Made by a program: the position numbers and the translations under genes
Shown: positions 22,495 to 34,939 of the stretch, piece after piece
Position numbering within the stretch: the stretch's first letter is position 1
Layout of the letters: each line of letters starts with the position of its first letter
Source: Perognathus longimembris pacificus
Taxonomy: Eukaryota > Chordata > Mammalia > Rodentia > Heteromyidae
Assembly (NCBI RefSeq): GCF_023159225.1
Contig: NC_063162.1
Coordinates: 87,635,438-87,699,437 of the forward strand
DNA length: 64,000 bases
Direction of reading: 5' to 3'
Notes under the pieces: generated by a model
Told to the model about the DNA's origin: nothing
The model's input: only the letters and a program-made list of their open reading frames with translations
Databases searched by the model: none

Positions 22495-23100
22495 TCCCCC
22501 CCAAAAAATCTTTTTTAAATTAATATAAAAAATCGAATGCAAAACTTAGAAACTTTTATAGGGGAGTGTGGAGCATGTGGAAGGGCTGATGGGGCTTGAC
22601 TACACAGGAAGGGCAAGAGGAGATAAACTCCCAGTGATTCTAAGCACTAAGTTGAGCTAGAGTGGAGTGGAGCTCTGTTATGCAAAATCTGAAAGCCAGA
22701 ATGTAGAGTATGAACTATTAATGTGCATCCATTATTTATTTCTGAGTGGAGGAGTCACAGGATGAAAGCTCTATTTCAGAATTCATCTCACAGTCATACA
22801 CATATGAGTTAGAGGAAGGTCAAGCTGGAGTCAGGGAGACAGGTGAAGGTCTATTCTACTGTACTAATCTCAACACTATAAAAAAAAATCAATGTTTGAA
22901 ACATCATACCGTACTCCATTAGGCATGTGCAATTAAATGTGTCATTAAAAATTAAATAAAACTTACAAAAGAAAACATCAGTATTCACGAAGTTCTCCTG
23001 GAACACGACATATTCTGTTAGGCTCTTTGAGAGATACAGAATAGACTGTGAGTTGGATTTAGTTTCAGGACTCAAGGATTTATATTCTTCCTTCTACTCT
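22495..23100. other. Unassigned sequence
   Basis: Nothing recognised. Confidence 0.45.
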
Positions 23101-23235
23101 AGCTTGTCATTGATAAATGATACAACCTTGGTCAAACTGTTCATGTCTCAGCTCCTCTGAGTCCTCATTTATCACACAAGGGACAATGATATATACATCA
23201 CACCCATGTTATAAATATTAAATATTAAACATATA
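23101..23235 (+). mobile_element. MIR fragment
   Basis: 'gatacaaccttggtcaaac', 'ctcatttatcacacaaggg', then an AT-rich 3' part. Weak but ordered MIR landmarks. Confidence 0.5.
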
Positions 23236-23685
23236 TTAAATCTTCATGCAGCTTTCAGCCTTCATAGAATAGAATGAGTTTATACTCTTTAGAGAACACT
23301 TTAGTGTTAAATCAAACTTACATGAAAACATTTAAACTGTCATGAAAAAAATGATGAGATTACTTTATTGTATGAACTCTATTGTAGCAGATTAGTTGAA
23401 AGTGCAAAAATGCAAAACAAACAACAAATCCCTCAGAATTCCACAGGTACTAAATATCAGCTTTTACTTTGCATAGATTCTTGCTAGTATTATGTACATA
23501 ATACATTTCAATTCATAATCTAGATGTATTGTTGTATTTTGTCTTTTCATGCAAATATTAGCATTTTGTGTCATTTTATGATGTTTATAAGTACAATTGT
23601 GTAATAGTCCCTCAAGTTGAATTTTGAATTGGCTAATCTCTATATTGTTTGAAACACACCTATGTATGTAGCAACTTTCCTTCTT
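23236..23685. other. Unassigned AT-rich sequence
   Basis: Nothing recognised. Confidence 0.45.
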
Positions 23686-23812
23686 TCTTTGTTCTGCCTT
23701 CTTCTCCTTCCTCCTCTCCTTCCTCATTCCCTTCCTCCTTCCATTCTTCTTCTTCCTCCATTCTTTCTTCTTCTTCCTCCCTTACTCCTCCCCCCTTCTT
23801 CCCTCAAAAAAG
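23686..23812 (+). repeat. Polypyrimidine (TTCC/CTT) tract
   Basis: Near-pure C/T for about 125 bp with irregular TCC, TTC and TTCC units. The Leu/Pro-rich open frame here is an artefact. Confidence 0.92.
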
Positions 23813-24484
23813 GAGGTAGGTTACAAAGCACCAAGAATGGAATTGTTGAAGCAAATAGGATGAGTAAAAAATCATTTATTGAACTCCTTGTCTTTTAAAA
23901 TTCGAGGGTATTAGAGAAGTCAAACTCTGGAGGAGAGTTGAAGACTCAGTTAATACAGATAAGGTCCCGAGTCAGTAGATCCCTTTGTTAAAATTCTTAA
24001 TTCTAAAACTTGGTTTCCTTTGTCTTAGTGGCATAGGAGAAAGCAGGTCACTTTCTGAGTCCACTCTGGAGGGTCTTTCGAGAAGCATTACTATGAGTGA
24101 CAAGCAGGCAATGTGGGCATGAGGCTTACTGATTGAATTAAGCATGAAGTGATTCAGCCCTGACAGACGTGTGCTTTAGAGTAAGCACCGACTTAGTCCC
24201 ACAATGATGTCAGACAAACAACAGTTTGAGAAAATCTTCACTCCCAGTCACATGAGGTAAACCTCATGGATTAATTGGTAGGTGGCTCTCCGACTTAAGC
24301 ATGACCAGAAGTCTATTTGCCTGCTTGTATTAATCCGTAGGAACAGCTGCCAGGACACAGTGGTTGCACGGGGAAGCCAGTCCTTCAGAGAGCTGGTAAA
24401 CAAGGTCACAGGTGCCAGCAAGCAAGTGCAACCTGAGAAGTATCATCCTGTGCCTCCAAACATTTTCTAAAATTTTTTTCTTTC
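23813..24484. other. Unassigned sequence
   Basis: Nothing recognised. Confidence 0.45.
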
Positions 24485-24707
24485 CGTGCTGGTACTGGGG
24501 CTTGAACTCAGAGTCTTGCACGCTTGCTTGGCTTTTTCACTCAAGGCTGATTATTACTTAAATCACACCTTCACTTCTGTCTTTTTGCTGATTCATTGGA
24601 GACAAAAGTCCCACAGACTTGTTTGCCTGGGTTGGCTTCAAACTGTGATCTTCATATCTCAGCCTCCTGAGTAGGTAGGATTATAGACACGACTCACTGG
24701 CACCTAC
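24485..24707 (-). mobile_element. Composite B1-like/Geo SINE, antisense
   Basis: 'gctggtactggggcttgaa', linker 'tgctgattcattggagaca', head 'cctcctgagtaggtaggat', end 'acgactcactggcacct'. Confidence 0.9.
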
Positions 24708-26003
24708 TTCAAAATTTTCTTTTTGAACTGTCACATTCTTCAAGATTAAGAACTATGATCTTGTCTTGCAACATTTGAAGCTTTGATAGTCCCAAGTCCC
24801 TGGATTGTGCTGGATTAGGGCTGCTGAACTGCCAGCAGAAAGCTGAAATAAAATCATGATGCAACAAATTCTCTTCTGCAAGCTACAGTCCCAGTATTTA
24901 TTGAATGTGTGAATATTAACTTTGTTGTCACTGTGTGCCAAGCTTGACTTAGGAAATACTGAAACAGTGATGACAGTCCCCGAATGGCTCTGTCTAGGCA
25001 GGTGAATGATAAAAACATTTCAGTTTTGTTCTTTGATTTTGATGCACATATGTGAAAATGCCTGCTTCCAAGAGAAGCAGACAGGTTCATGACTTTTTAG
25101 ACATGTTTCATCCTCAACCTTGGCTGACTTTAGAGTCCCCAACATACAAAAAGCCAGGCCTTGACCCTGATCATTGGACATTGCTGTGTGTATGGAGAAG
25201 AGAGACTTCTGGAATTTCAAACTGTGAGACAGAACCAAGGGTTATTGTTCTTTTACTATTGAAAAAAAACATATCTGAGTCCTGGATCAAAATACAGATT
25301 GTTCATTGCTACCGTGGTGTACTTTCTTGTTTAACTTCCTTATTGTAATTGTGTGATTGCCTGAGAAATCCTGCTCCTTCCTTCCTTTGCTCTAGTGCAT
25401 AGTGCTTATTTCTCCTCAACTTTCTCTCAAACCACACTATACATTGGTCAGCCACCACCTCTAATCTCTTTTATAGTTGGGGAGGCAGTGCCATTTAATT
25501 ACCACTAGAGTTCTGACTCCTTTTGGCTAGAGGAAAAAATATGCTCAGCTCTTTGCTTTATGCCAAAGGTGGCGGTGAAATGTGAAGCTCCCTTAGCTCA
25601 GAGAGGCTGCAGGGGCTCCAGAAAAAGCCCACAGAATGATTTGGATAAACATAGGAGAATAGAAGAGTCCTTAGCATGGCTTCATCTCATGTATGAGAAC
25701 AGACAGGTTGGTTGGTACTTGTGCCAGATCACAGTTAGCCTGTCAGTGGGGAAGTTGCATTGGGAATTAGGTCGCCCAATCCCCTTGTGGAGGGGAGGGA
25801 AGGGAAAGGATGAGCACTTTGAGGAAGCACCAGTGCACATGCTCTGCTTCTACCTGAGCAGCTTTGCTGAAATTTGTTCTGCTGGAGAGACTTTTTGAAT
25901 GGGATTCTCACCATAGTACACCACAGCATACTGATGCTTCTGGTTCCACTCATTTTTTTTCGAAGGTTCTACTAACCCAGCAGAGCTTGCTTTTGTTTTT
26001 TGT
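24708..26003. other. Unassigned sequence
   Basis: About 1.3 kb with no recognised repeat. Overlapping open frames of about 100 codons on both strands (25052-25348, 25560-25898) have no recognisable domain. I do not call them genes. Confidence 0.4.
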
Positions 26004-26216
26004 TTTTGTGTCAATTCTGGGGCTTAAAATCCGGGATTTTATTTTACTCAAGGCTGGTGTTCTACCACTTGAGCCATACCTTTACTTCTGGCTTTTTGTT
26101 GGTTAGTTGGAGATAAGAGTCTGATGAATTTGTCTGCCTGGCTGGCTTTGAAGTGCGACCTCAGCTCTCTGCCTCCTGAGTAGCTAGTATTACAGGGATG
26201 AGCCACCAACACCTAC
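26004..26216 (-). mobile_element. Composite B1-like/Geo SINE, antisense
   Basis: 'tgtcaattctggggcttaa', 'cacttgagccatacctt', linker 'tggttagttggagataaga', head 'cctcctgagtagctagtat', preceded by a T-rich tail. Confidence 0.9.
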
Positions 26217-26574
26217 TTTGCAACGGCTTGTTTAATATGCATTCTGCAATGAAGTTTCTAGTTTTTCAAAACAAACACATAACCCAACCAAGAACAAAGC
26301 ATGGTTTTAGAGCTAGCAAAACCCACTTCAAGAAATCATGTTTGTTTCCTTATCTCAACCCTTTAACTTGCAAAAGATCGTTGGATCACTGGCAATTTAA
26401 AATGTAAGGAGTCAGTCTTTCTTTGACCGAAGATATTTTTTTGGTTCATAAAAAATATCCTTGATTTTTTTTACTATGTGATCTCTCCAAAATTGTTTTA
26501 TCAGATTATTTATACAAAATCAAGTTTCTATCTCCAAGCTACTGGGAAACAGAAACAGTCAATACTTTTCTATG
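26217..26574. other. Unassigned sequence
   Basis: Nothing recognised. Confidence 0.45.
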
Positions 26575-26738
26575 TCCTTTGCAATGCTTAGAGATTATGC
26601 TATCTACCTGTTAAAACAACCAGGTTATATATTAGCTCCATTTTACAGATGTAGTAAATGTGTGGGTAGAGTGTTTGTTTGATCACAAATTCAGTAAGGA
26701 GGTTCAAATCCAGATCTCCTTGATTCTAAAGCTAAATC
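26575..26738 (-). mobile_element. MIR element, antisense
   Basis: 'ctccattttacagatgtag', 'ggttcaaatccagatctcc' and 'ttgattctaaag' are in antisense MIR order. Confidence 0.65.
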
Positions 26739-27019
26739 CTAACCCACGAAGACCAAAATATTCCTCAATCCATAAACATTTTTGCAAATACATTATTGTT
26801 TATTTGGCTGAGGTACATAAAGATCACATTTTCCCATATCATAGTCAAATAGAAGGCATTTTTCCTTACCACTTATTTATTTAAGGAACAAGTACAGTAA
26901 TTTATTTCAGAAAAATTGAGATTGTCACAAGCCTATGACAGATGGTAAGCCACACCAAGGCATCATGGGAGTAAGGCCCAGAGTCAAGGATGGGGTACTA
27001 CCATACCTGCTCATTAGTT

Positions 27020-27905
27020 ACTCAGTTGTATGTGTACTTTGGTAGGCACTGCAGCTACAGAGAAGGGTAACCTTGGGCTTTTTGTCCTGAAGAATTCAGA
27101 GTCTAGTAGGAAGATGGATTCACAAGCTAGAATTTCAATTTAATATGACAAGTAAAATGAGGCACTGGGGATGCCCTTCAAAGGTCATATGTTAAAAGGT
27201 TTGGAGCTTAGCCCACAGCATTATGGGGAGGTGGTGGAATCTTTTAATTGTGCCTAGTGGAATGTTAAGGTCATTGAGAGGGGATTTCAGGTCCCTGATA
27301 TCTTCCTTTTTTCTCTCCCTTCCTGGCCACCATGAAGTGAAGGCTTCCTCTACTCATGTTCTCACTGTGACATATTGCCTTACCACAGGCCCCAAAGCAA
27401 CAAAGCTTACAGGCTGGAACTTCCCAAAGTGTGAGCCAGATCACACCTTTGCCCTTGTTTAGTTGATAATCAGTTATTGTGTTATACTAATGAAAACCTA
27501 ACTAGCAAACACACAGCACAATGCTCAAGGCATATTTTAAATACAGAGAGGAATCAGTAAGTCCAGATAGTGAGGAAGAGATGGGCAGAGAAGATGGCTG
27601 AAGGGCCTGCCCTACAGCCAAGCCTGCAGAAAGAGGAAAGTTAGCTAGACAGAGAGAGCTGAGGGGACAGGGTGGGAAGGGCACCCTGGGCAGAGAAGAA
27701 GCTCAAATTGTAGAGTACATGGTTTGGGGAAGAGGAAAACTTAGAGCAAAGTCTTAGATTGGAGTGTAGAATGGGGAGTGAAGAAGAGATTGGTGAGCTC
27801 CAGAAGGCCTTATGTATTTCAAGGTCATTGTGAACATTTAAAAAATGTTTAAGAATCTTCACTTCAGGAGGGACATGATCTGATTTGCTTTTAGATCAAT
27901 CACCC
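27020..27905 (-). mobile_element. L2 LINE, antisense, split by a MaLR LTR
   Basis: The left part (to about 27184) has 'actttggtaggcactgcag', 'gaattcagagtctagtagg'. The right part (from about 27506) has 'ctccagaaggccttatgta', 'tcaggagggacatgatctg', 'ttagatcaatcaccctgat'. Both match antisense L2 in the expected order. Confidence 0.55.
27185..27505 (+). mobile_element. MaLR LTR (MST/ORR1-like) inserted in L2
   Basis: 'aaggtttggagcttagccc', 'attgagaggggatttcagg', a pyrimidine-rich core, 'aagtgtgagccagatcaca' and the 3' end 'gttattgtgttatactaat' match a MaLR LTR. It splits L2, so it is younger than L2. Confidence 0.65.
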
Positions 27906-28100
27906 TGATGGCAATCAGCTATTTCCTCTGTGACCTGTGATTCACATACATATGACAGTTTCCAAACAGTGGTTAAAAGCAAATCTTATCAACTAGGGCT
28001 TGTTTCCTTCTTCTATTCAAGAAAGCATGTTAGAGCATGCAAACAAGAGATATTAGACTGGATGTGGTAGATTGAAAAACTGGCCAGAGTTCTCCACCCC

Positions 28101-28103
28101 TGC

Positions 28104-28158
<55 letters not shown>
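28101..28158 (+). repeat. (GT)n microsatellite
   Basis: About 27 GT units preceded by tgcgtgcg, at the 3' end of the antisense SINE that follows. Confidence 0.97.
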
Positions 28159-28160
<2 letters not shown>

Positions 28161-28327
28161 GGGTCTTAAACTCAGGGCCTGGGTGCTGTCCTTTAGCTTT
28201 CTCATTTAAGGGTAGTACTCTACCACATGAGCCACAGCTCTACTTCTGCTGTTTTGGTGGCTAATTGGAGCCAAGAATCTCACTTTCCTGCCTGGGCTGG
28301 CTTCTAACAGATATTCTCATATCTCTA

Positions 28328-28330
<3 letters not shown>
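28159..28330 (-). mobile_element. Composite SINE, antisense, head truncated
   Basis: 'actgggtcttaaactcagg' and 'catgagccacagctctact' give the right unit. The head is cut in the middle ('gatattctcatatctc') by the next GT repeat. Confidence 0.85.

Positions 28331-28378
<48 letters not shown>
28331..28378 (+). repeat. (GT)n microsatellite
   Basis: About 23 GT units joining two antisense SINEs. Confidence 0.97.
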
Positions 28379-28597
28379 GGTCCTGGAGCTCAAACTAGGT
28401 GCTGTCCTTTAGCTTTTGTACCCAAGGCTAGTGCTCTACCACTTGAGCCACAGCTTCCACTTCCTGTTTTTTTTGGGGGAAATAGTTATTTAGAGATACA
28501 AGTCTCATGGAGTTTCCTACCCAGTATGGCTTTGAACTGTGATCCTCAGCCTCCTGAGTATCTAGGATTACAGTTGTGAGCCACTGGTGCTTGACTG
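28379..28597 (-). mobile_element. Composite B1-like/Geo SINE, antisense
   Basis: 'tcctggagctcaaactagg', 'cacttgagccacagcttcc', head 'cctcctgagtatctaggat', end 'tgtgagccactggtgcttg'. It probably inserted into the older SINE's GT tail or head. Confidence 0.9.
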
Positions 28598-28689
28598 TTT
28601 CCATATCTTTTATAAAGCAACTTTATTCCTCCTTTCCATCAACATTTAGGGCCTATTTCATCTTTACATTAAATCTAGACTGGCTTCTT

Positions 28690-29065
28690 GCCTTTCTTTG
28701 GAAATTAGAATGGGATAAAAATGACTGTGTGCTGGACCCAGACTTGAAGAACCATGCGTGCATCTGTTCTTTCTCCTGAACCCCTAACTCTCCTTCATTA
28801 CCAAGTTAGACAAGCCTGCTGCAGCTCAAGAGCCCATGCATGCCAGCCCCAAGTCAGCTCTGCTGTCCAGACAGTCTCAAGCACCAGAGCCCTGCCATGC
28901 CACAGCAGACCGCAGACCACAAGAGAGTCAGCTAAGGACAGAAGCACTGGCCCAACCTAAATTTTTGACCCCTGTAACTAAATGAATGGTAATTGTTTCC
29001 AGGTGTTAAGTTTGAATTGGTTGGTTATCTTGCACAAATGAACTAGTACCTGGGATAATTGTAGC
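28690..29065 (+). mobile_element. Possible MaLR (MLT1-like) LTR
   Basis: The C-rich middle resembles MLT1. The degraded 3' part is 'aatggtaattgtttccagg' with 'tgttaagtttgaattggtt'. Weak match. Confidence 0.4.
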
Positions 29066-29664
29066 TGCTTTAATCTACCAAAGAGTAAATCATTTGCAAT
29101 CCTTGACACTTTAACATTTATAAGTGACAAATTACTGGGAACAGGTTGGGCTGTTACAACATAATAGCAAAAACATGACAAAGGGCATTTCTAGAAGCAT
29201 ACCCTTGAGAGGCCTCTGCTTTGGACCTTTTCTGTGAAGCACATGTGCTAATCCTTCCTCCTTTGTAAGTACAACTAACCCACCTGGATGTTAGATGCCA
29301 ACAAATGAGACTTTGGAAGAGGGAAAACACTGACTAGCTTCAGAACATGGGATCAGAACTGCGCCTCAATGATGATTTCCTGGGCTCCTGTGTCCTAGAC
29401 CAAAGAAACAAAAAGTCTACAAATGCCAGTGGGCATGGGCAAAGAAAAAACTATCCTGATACGGATCTGCTCTCTCTAGTCAAAGGACCAAAAAGAAAGC
29501 ACCTCAGCAAAATAAAAGGCTGTTGGACAATAATCACTTTATTCATAATGAACACTGTGTGGTACCTGCTTCCAGCCTCCCACCTACCAACTGAAAGGCT
29601 ATGTGGGAGCCTGGTCTTCCATGCAGTCTGTAATGAGGCATGCCAATGTCCCTCCTAAGTGGAG

Positions 29665-29792
29665 TTAGGATCACTGTTCAAAGCCAGCCTGGGCAGAAAA
29701 GTCCATGAGACACTTAATGTCCAATTAAACAGTGAAAAGCCAGAAGCAGAGCTGTGGCTTAAGTGGTAGAGTGTTAGCCTTGAGCAAAAAAT
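29665..29792 (+). mobile_element. 5'-truncated composite SINE
   Basis: Starts at 'ttcaaagccagcctgggca' and continues through 'gctgtggcttaagtggtag' to 'agccttgagcaaaaa'. It ends where the next L1 begins. Confidence 0.85.
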
Positions 29793-29794
29793 GT

Positions 29795-30318
29795 TAAGCA
29801 TGGACAAATAATATTGAACGAGACAAGCCTAGAACACAGAGAACAAAGGCGCATGGTCTCCTTGATATATGACTGTTGGGGGCGGGGAGGGGAAACAGTA
29901 GAGACCAGGTCTGCGAAATAACAAACTTGTTTTCAAATGGTATTTCCACATGTTTGCGTCAGCGACTTTACATTATGTATTCAAAACCAAACAACTACCA
30001 AACAAACATAAAAAGGTCCAGAATAGACCTATCAGAGGATCACAATAGCTCAACAGCTATGTACACATGATTATATAAGACGAGGATAAACAAAAGGATC
30101 TCCAGGAGAACACAGGAGGATTCTATTGTTGTCATTTCGTTTAATATTCTAGGTGAATTTCCTTTGGCGTACCCCATATTGTTACTGTATATGATACCGG
30201 TACCCTGGATATTGTATATATGCCTACCTGACAAGAAATTTACTCACTACCTTATTATGCAACTGTACCCCCTCTGCACATCACCTTGTCAATAAAATTT
30301 AATTAAAAAAAAAAAAGA
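29795..30318 (+). mobile_element. L1 3' end (ORF2 terminus + 3' UTR), sense
   Basis: 'cctagaacacagagaacaa' and 'catggtctccttgatatat' match the ORF2 carboxyl end of the L1 at 15793-17007 (compare 'caaagaaacatggactatat'). The long 3' UTR differs from that copy and ends with 'caataaaat' and a 12-A tail. It probably belongs to a different L1 subfamily. Confidence 0.7.
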
Positions 30319-31369
30319 AGGTAAAAGAGGACGGGAACTTCATTCCTGTCAGCTGATAAGGAGCGGCTCCTCACCGCCATCATGTCAGTAGAGACCATGT
30401 GGGACTGCTATCCTCTCCTGCAGTATCTTGGCTCCCTCCCTCTCCCCCTGAAATGGTGTCCTAGGAAGCCCACAGGGCTTTCCTCATTGCCAAACAGTAA
30501 TGAGGCCAGGCTCACTAACCTTGTCAACAGGAAACACAGGAACAGCTCCTACCTCCATCTACCAATAACTAAGAGAGCTCTCCTTTGTGTGACATGGGAA
30601 CTGTGGTGGGAAACAAGTGCCTCTACCTGAGAGTCATGAGCCAGTGCCTCCCCTTTTCACATTAAAGCAAAATCAAAGCAGTATCTCATAATATAATATA
30701 ATATAAACATGTCTAGGGTTCAAAAGAAAACCATTTATCATACCCCAAATCCAGAAGCTCACAAGTGGACAAAAAGAGACACTAGGGTGACAGAAATGAT
30801 ATAACTATTGGACAATTATTTTAGGTTCACCATGGTAAAAATGTTCCAATGAGCAACCTTGGTCAAAGTAAATGAAAAAGAGTAGAAATAGAAGATATAA
30901 AGAAAAAACAAATGGAAAATTTAGAACTGAATAACACTATCCTCAACCTTACCTCTATGGCATCACTAGCTGGGGGAATGGCTGCCAGAGCTCAAGAAGG
31001 AATCTACACTCTGTAGCCAATTAGGTGGAATGGAACAATGACTAGTTGTGACTTCCCAAGAGGCTTGTGGCTTTCTCCTAAGAGTCCATGTCAAGCATTC
31101 TGTCTTTTCACCACTTCACTATTTGCCAAAAATAAAGATAATTTCCAAGAATCAAGGATGGGGACAGGTGTAGCACTGAAGCTAAAAAATAATTAATAGT
31201 AGACCCTTTTCAAATTTAGCAAGAGACAGAAACTTACTGCTTTAAATAGCTAAGTAAGCTTCCAAAAAGATGAGCCCAAATAAATCCACACAAAGACATA
31301 TCATAATTGAGCAGCTCTAAACTAGAGACAAAAAAAAAGAAAAATTCTTAACATCAGTAAGAGAAAAAT

Positions 31370-31600
31370 GACACCTCTAAAAGAGAAAAAATAATTTGAG
31401 GAACAGTAGATTTCTTGTCACAGCTATAGAGGCCAGAAAGCAGTGACATTTATAAGTATACCTTTAAATAATGACACCTTCTCTAAAAGGGAAAAGATAA
31501 TTTGGAAAAAAAAGTGAATTTTTTTTTGTCAAAGGCATGGAGGACAGAAGACAGTGGCATTTATAGTACACCTTTCTCTAACAGCAAAAGAGAAGAACTA
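31370..31600 (+). repeat. Imperfect ~105-bp tandem duplication
   Basis: The unit from 31370 ('gacacctctaaaagagaaa' to 'aagcagtgacatttataag') recurs from 31473 ('gacaccttctctaaaaggg' to 'gacagtggcatttatagta'). It lies inside the ancient L1/HAL1 element, and divergence shows it is old. Confidence 0.75.
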
Positions 31601-32065
31601 TCATGCACAGTCAAGGGCAGCCTAGAGAAATTGTATTGATAGTTGGGCTTTATGAAAATTAAAAACTTTTGTTCTATGAAAGATCCTGTTAAAAGTATAA
31701 AAAGATAAGCTAATGTAGGATAACATATTTGTGATCCAACAAGGAACATATTTATGTGGCATATATTCAATATATAAATAGCTCTCAAGATTGCAGTTAG
31801 CAAAAGCAAATAATCCAACTAGAATGTAAGACAGGAAGAGATACTGAAGAAGTAGGCAGATGGCAGAGAAGCCCCCAAAAAGATGCTCAGGATGATTAGC
31901 CATTAAGAACCACATCCATGTCCGGGTTTGTGGGACTGTATTACAGTCTTGCAAGATGAAGTCATTGGGGGAAACGGAGTAAAGGGCACATGGAACTCCT
32001 CTGTATTCTTTCTTACAACTTCATATGTGTCTACAATAATCCCCAAATTAAATTTTACTTTTAAA

Positions 32066-33270
32066 ATAAATTTGTCCTTGAAAGGTCAAAACTGTAAAGT
32101 TAGAGGTGTTATATGTAGAAAGAATTCCCATGATTAGTAAAGCGTGACAGCACTGGGATACACATAGGTAGCCAGGTTTCTTTGTGACAGAACTCCTCAG
32201 AGCCTTACATTTCATCTTCTGCCATTAAGTTATGCCACCTAATGTCAGAAGACTTCTCTGTATGGCTAGTGTAAGACTTCAACACCAGGATTCAGGGAAG
32301 TGAGGGCCTAATCCCTGATTTCCGGTTAAGATTCTCAATATCATCATGGTTTCACTCACCACTCACCACGATCCTGCCACATATATATGAGATTATATGA
32401 AGGTTAAACACTGGGCAGTTGAAACTTAGAGAAGTTAAATAATTTGAAAAGACACAGATGGTAAAAAGCAGAGCCAGGATTTGATCTTTGATTTGATTCC
32501 TAAATATCTACTATAAATTGTGATGCGATCCCCCCTCAAAAAGTGTGATTGAAAAAAAAAATCCCAAGGTAAAAACTAGAATGTAAAAGACAAACTAAGA
32601 AAAACTTTACAAGAGTAACATTTTAAAGGGTTTCCTTTATTGCTTTATCAAGAATCTTCATAAATTATTCAACAAACTCTGCCTAATATAATAATGGACA
32701 GAATATCAATATACCAGTTCATAATAGTGGCTAGAGGATATTTAAAAACATTCAAACTTCAGCTGTAAATTTTTAAAAGCTTAAATTAAAAATAAAATAA
32801 ATTTAAAATTCCATTTTCTCTCATTTTTAAAAATTCCTCAAAGTGATAAACTCTAGCTGTGACTTTTGTGACCGTTATGGCAAAATATGCACTTTCAAAC
32901 AACCGTCTTCATTAGCAGGACCAGTTTGGTGACAAGTGACTTGCCTTAAAGTCCGGAATGAGTAGAACTAATTAAAATCTTGAAGAATAAGACAGACAAA
33001 TAAAGACTGTACTAGGGAATATTTATCACAGGATTGCTTATATGATCAAAAATGTAAGACAACAAAACAGCAACAGAAAAACAACTCCAAACCCTTCCTA
33101 TCTGTCATTAGGGGAATGGTTAAAAAATATAGAAGTCACATGCTGCAGTCATGTGTCAGAAAAGTAATAATATGGAAAATACATATGATTTACTTTAAGT
33201 GACAAAAGCAAGCAATCCTCAATTTGGTAAAAACACGACATATATAAAGTATGCATACATGCAAAAAATA
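32066..33270. other. Mostly unassigned; one antisense MIR fragment
   Basis: About 32415-32510 has an antisense MIR pattern ('acttagagaagttaaataa', 'agcagagccaggatttgat'). The rest is AT-rich and unrecognised. Confidence 0.45.
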
Positions 33271-33446
33271 CATAGCTGAGCACTGGTGGCTCACGCCTGT
33301 AACTGTAGCACTCACAAGGCTGAGATCTGAGGATCAGGGTTTGAAGCCAACCTGGGCAGCCAAATTTGAGACACTCTTACCTCCAATTAACCAGCAAAAA
33401 GCTGGAAATGGAGGTATAGCTCAAGTGGTAAAGTGCAGCAAAAATG
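33271..33446 (+). mobile_element. 3'-truncated composite SINE
   Basis: 'actggtggctcacgcctgt', linker 'cctccaattaaccagcaaa', right unit 'gtatagctcaagtggtaaa', then stops. Confidence 0.88.
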
Positions 33447-34010
33447 CTAATAGATAGCAATGCATTTACTTCTCACTGTTGAAACTCAAACCTTCTCTAA
33501 TGGGAACACTACTAGGTCTACATTTTCAGTTGGAGCCTGAGTTGGAAGACCTCCATGGCAAGGTGCTCAGTTCCCAAGGTCATGGTGGAAGGAAGGATGG
33601 AAAAGGAGAATAATATGTGTGGAAATGCCTCCATATGCTGACTGTAGTCAGCAGCCAGGAAATGAGACAAAGCACAGATCTAACTCCCCCACATCTGCCT
33701 ACCCAGCTCCTTCTGTTCATGATACTGACAGACTCTGCAGTTATATGGGCATCAGGGTAGATATGTGTGTTAATATTAAGTGGCTATCAAAAGAACTTTT
33801 TTCTTTCAAAATATCCCATTGAAAGTGCCAATAATAAAATGGCACTGACAGTACTATCTCATAATCAGAGCAGACATTTGTCCATATCACATGTTATAAC
33901 GATCATTCTAAAGTTTAGGGCTCAATGTCTTTTTATTTGCAGTGTGAATTGCCCAGGCCATTGTATAACAGTGCTTAGTGATCAAGAGCCTGGCAGGCAT
34001 CTTACTTACA
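33447..34010. other. Unassigned sequence up to a gap
   Basis: Nothing recognised. Confidence 0.45.
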
Positions 34011-34510
34011 NNNNNNNNNNNNNNNNNNNNNNNNNNNNNNNNNNNNNNNNNNNNNNNNNNNNNNNNNNNNNNNNNNNNNNNNNNNNNNNNNNNNNNNNNN
34101 NNNNNNNNNNNNNNNNNNNNNNNNNNNNNNNNNNNNNNNNNNNNNNNNNNNNNNNNNNNNNNNNNNNNNNNNNNNNNNNNNNNNNNNNNNNNNNNNNNNN
34201 NNNNNNNNNNNNNNNNNNNNNNNNNNNNNNNNNNNNNNNNNNNNNNNNNNNNNNNNNNNNNNNNNNNNNNNNNNNNNNNNNNNNNNNNNNNNNNNNNNNN
34301 NNNNNNNNNNNNNNNNNNNNNNNNNNNNNNNNNNNNNNNNNNNNNNNNNNNNNNNNNNNNNNNNNNNNNNNNNNNNNNNNNNNNNNNNNNNNNNNNNNNN
34401 NNNNNNNNNNNNNNNNNNNNNNNNNNNNNNNNNNNNNNNNNNNNNNNNNNNNNNNNNNNNNNNNNNNNNNNNNNNNNNNNNNNNNNNNNNNNNNNNNNNN
34501 NNNNNNNNNN
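34011..34510. other. Assembly gap (500 N)
   Basis: A run of exactly 500 N, probably a placeholder length. Confidence 1.
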
Positions 34511-34939
34511 TTTAACTTGTCAAAGCATCTCTTGGTTTCTTCTGCTAAATCTAGGCTCTTCCAGTCTTTACCAACTTAGAGAGAAGCCCTAGATCAAGAA
34601 GCCAGCCTGGCCTGTTAAGGGCTCTCTTGTTGAAGACTGCTGGCTTATTGTTATATTCCCATATAGTAGAAAAAGAGATAGAGAGTGTCCTTTTAGTGTT
34701 AATTTTATTCATGAACGTGCTACTCTCATGACCCTATTACCTTCCAAAGGCATCTATTTCATGATACTATCACATATGATTTCCACATATGAATTAGAAA
34801 GTGTGCAGTGGAGTAGAGACACAAAGCACTGAGTTCAAATAACTGTCCTATGCCTCTGATTGCTCCTGGTTTTTAGTTTTGCTCTAAAAGTATGTTCTGA
34901 ATTCACACATTTATTCAAACCAAGCATCTAGACTTACAC
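34511..34939. other. Unassigned sequence
   Basis: Nothing recognised. Confidence 0.45.

Larger units (their letters stand above)
29350..32065 (+). mobile_element. Ancient L1/HAL1-like element, sense, with nested insertions
   Basis: Pieces of one old L1-type element lie in order. The possible 5' region is 29350-29660 and 30330-30670. ORF1-like sequence follows at 30690-30945 ('aacatgtctagggttcaaa', 'agaaatagaagatataaag') and 31200-31610 ('gacatatcataattgagca'). ORF2 3'-like sequence is at 31640-31920 ('aaaacttttgttctatgaa'), and the old L1 3' end is at 31925-32065 ('ggaactcctctgtattctt'). No frame survives. Interruptions are a SINE (29665-29792), a younger L1 3' end (29795-30318) and an unassigned segment at about 30945-31200. 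The L1 versus HAL1 assignment is uncertain. Confidence 0.55.
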
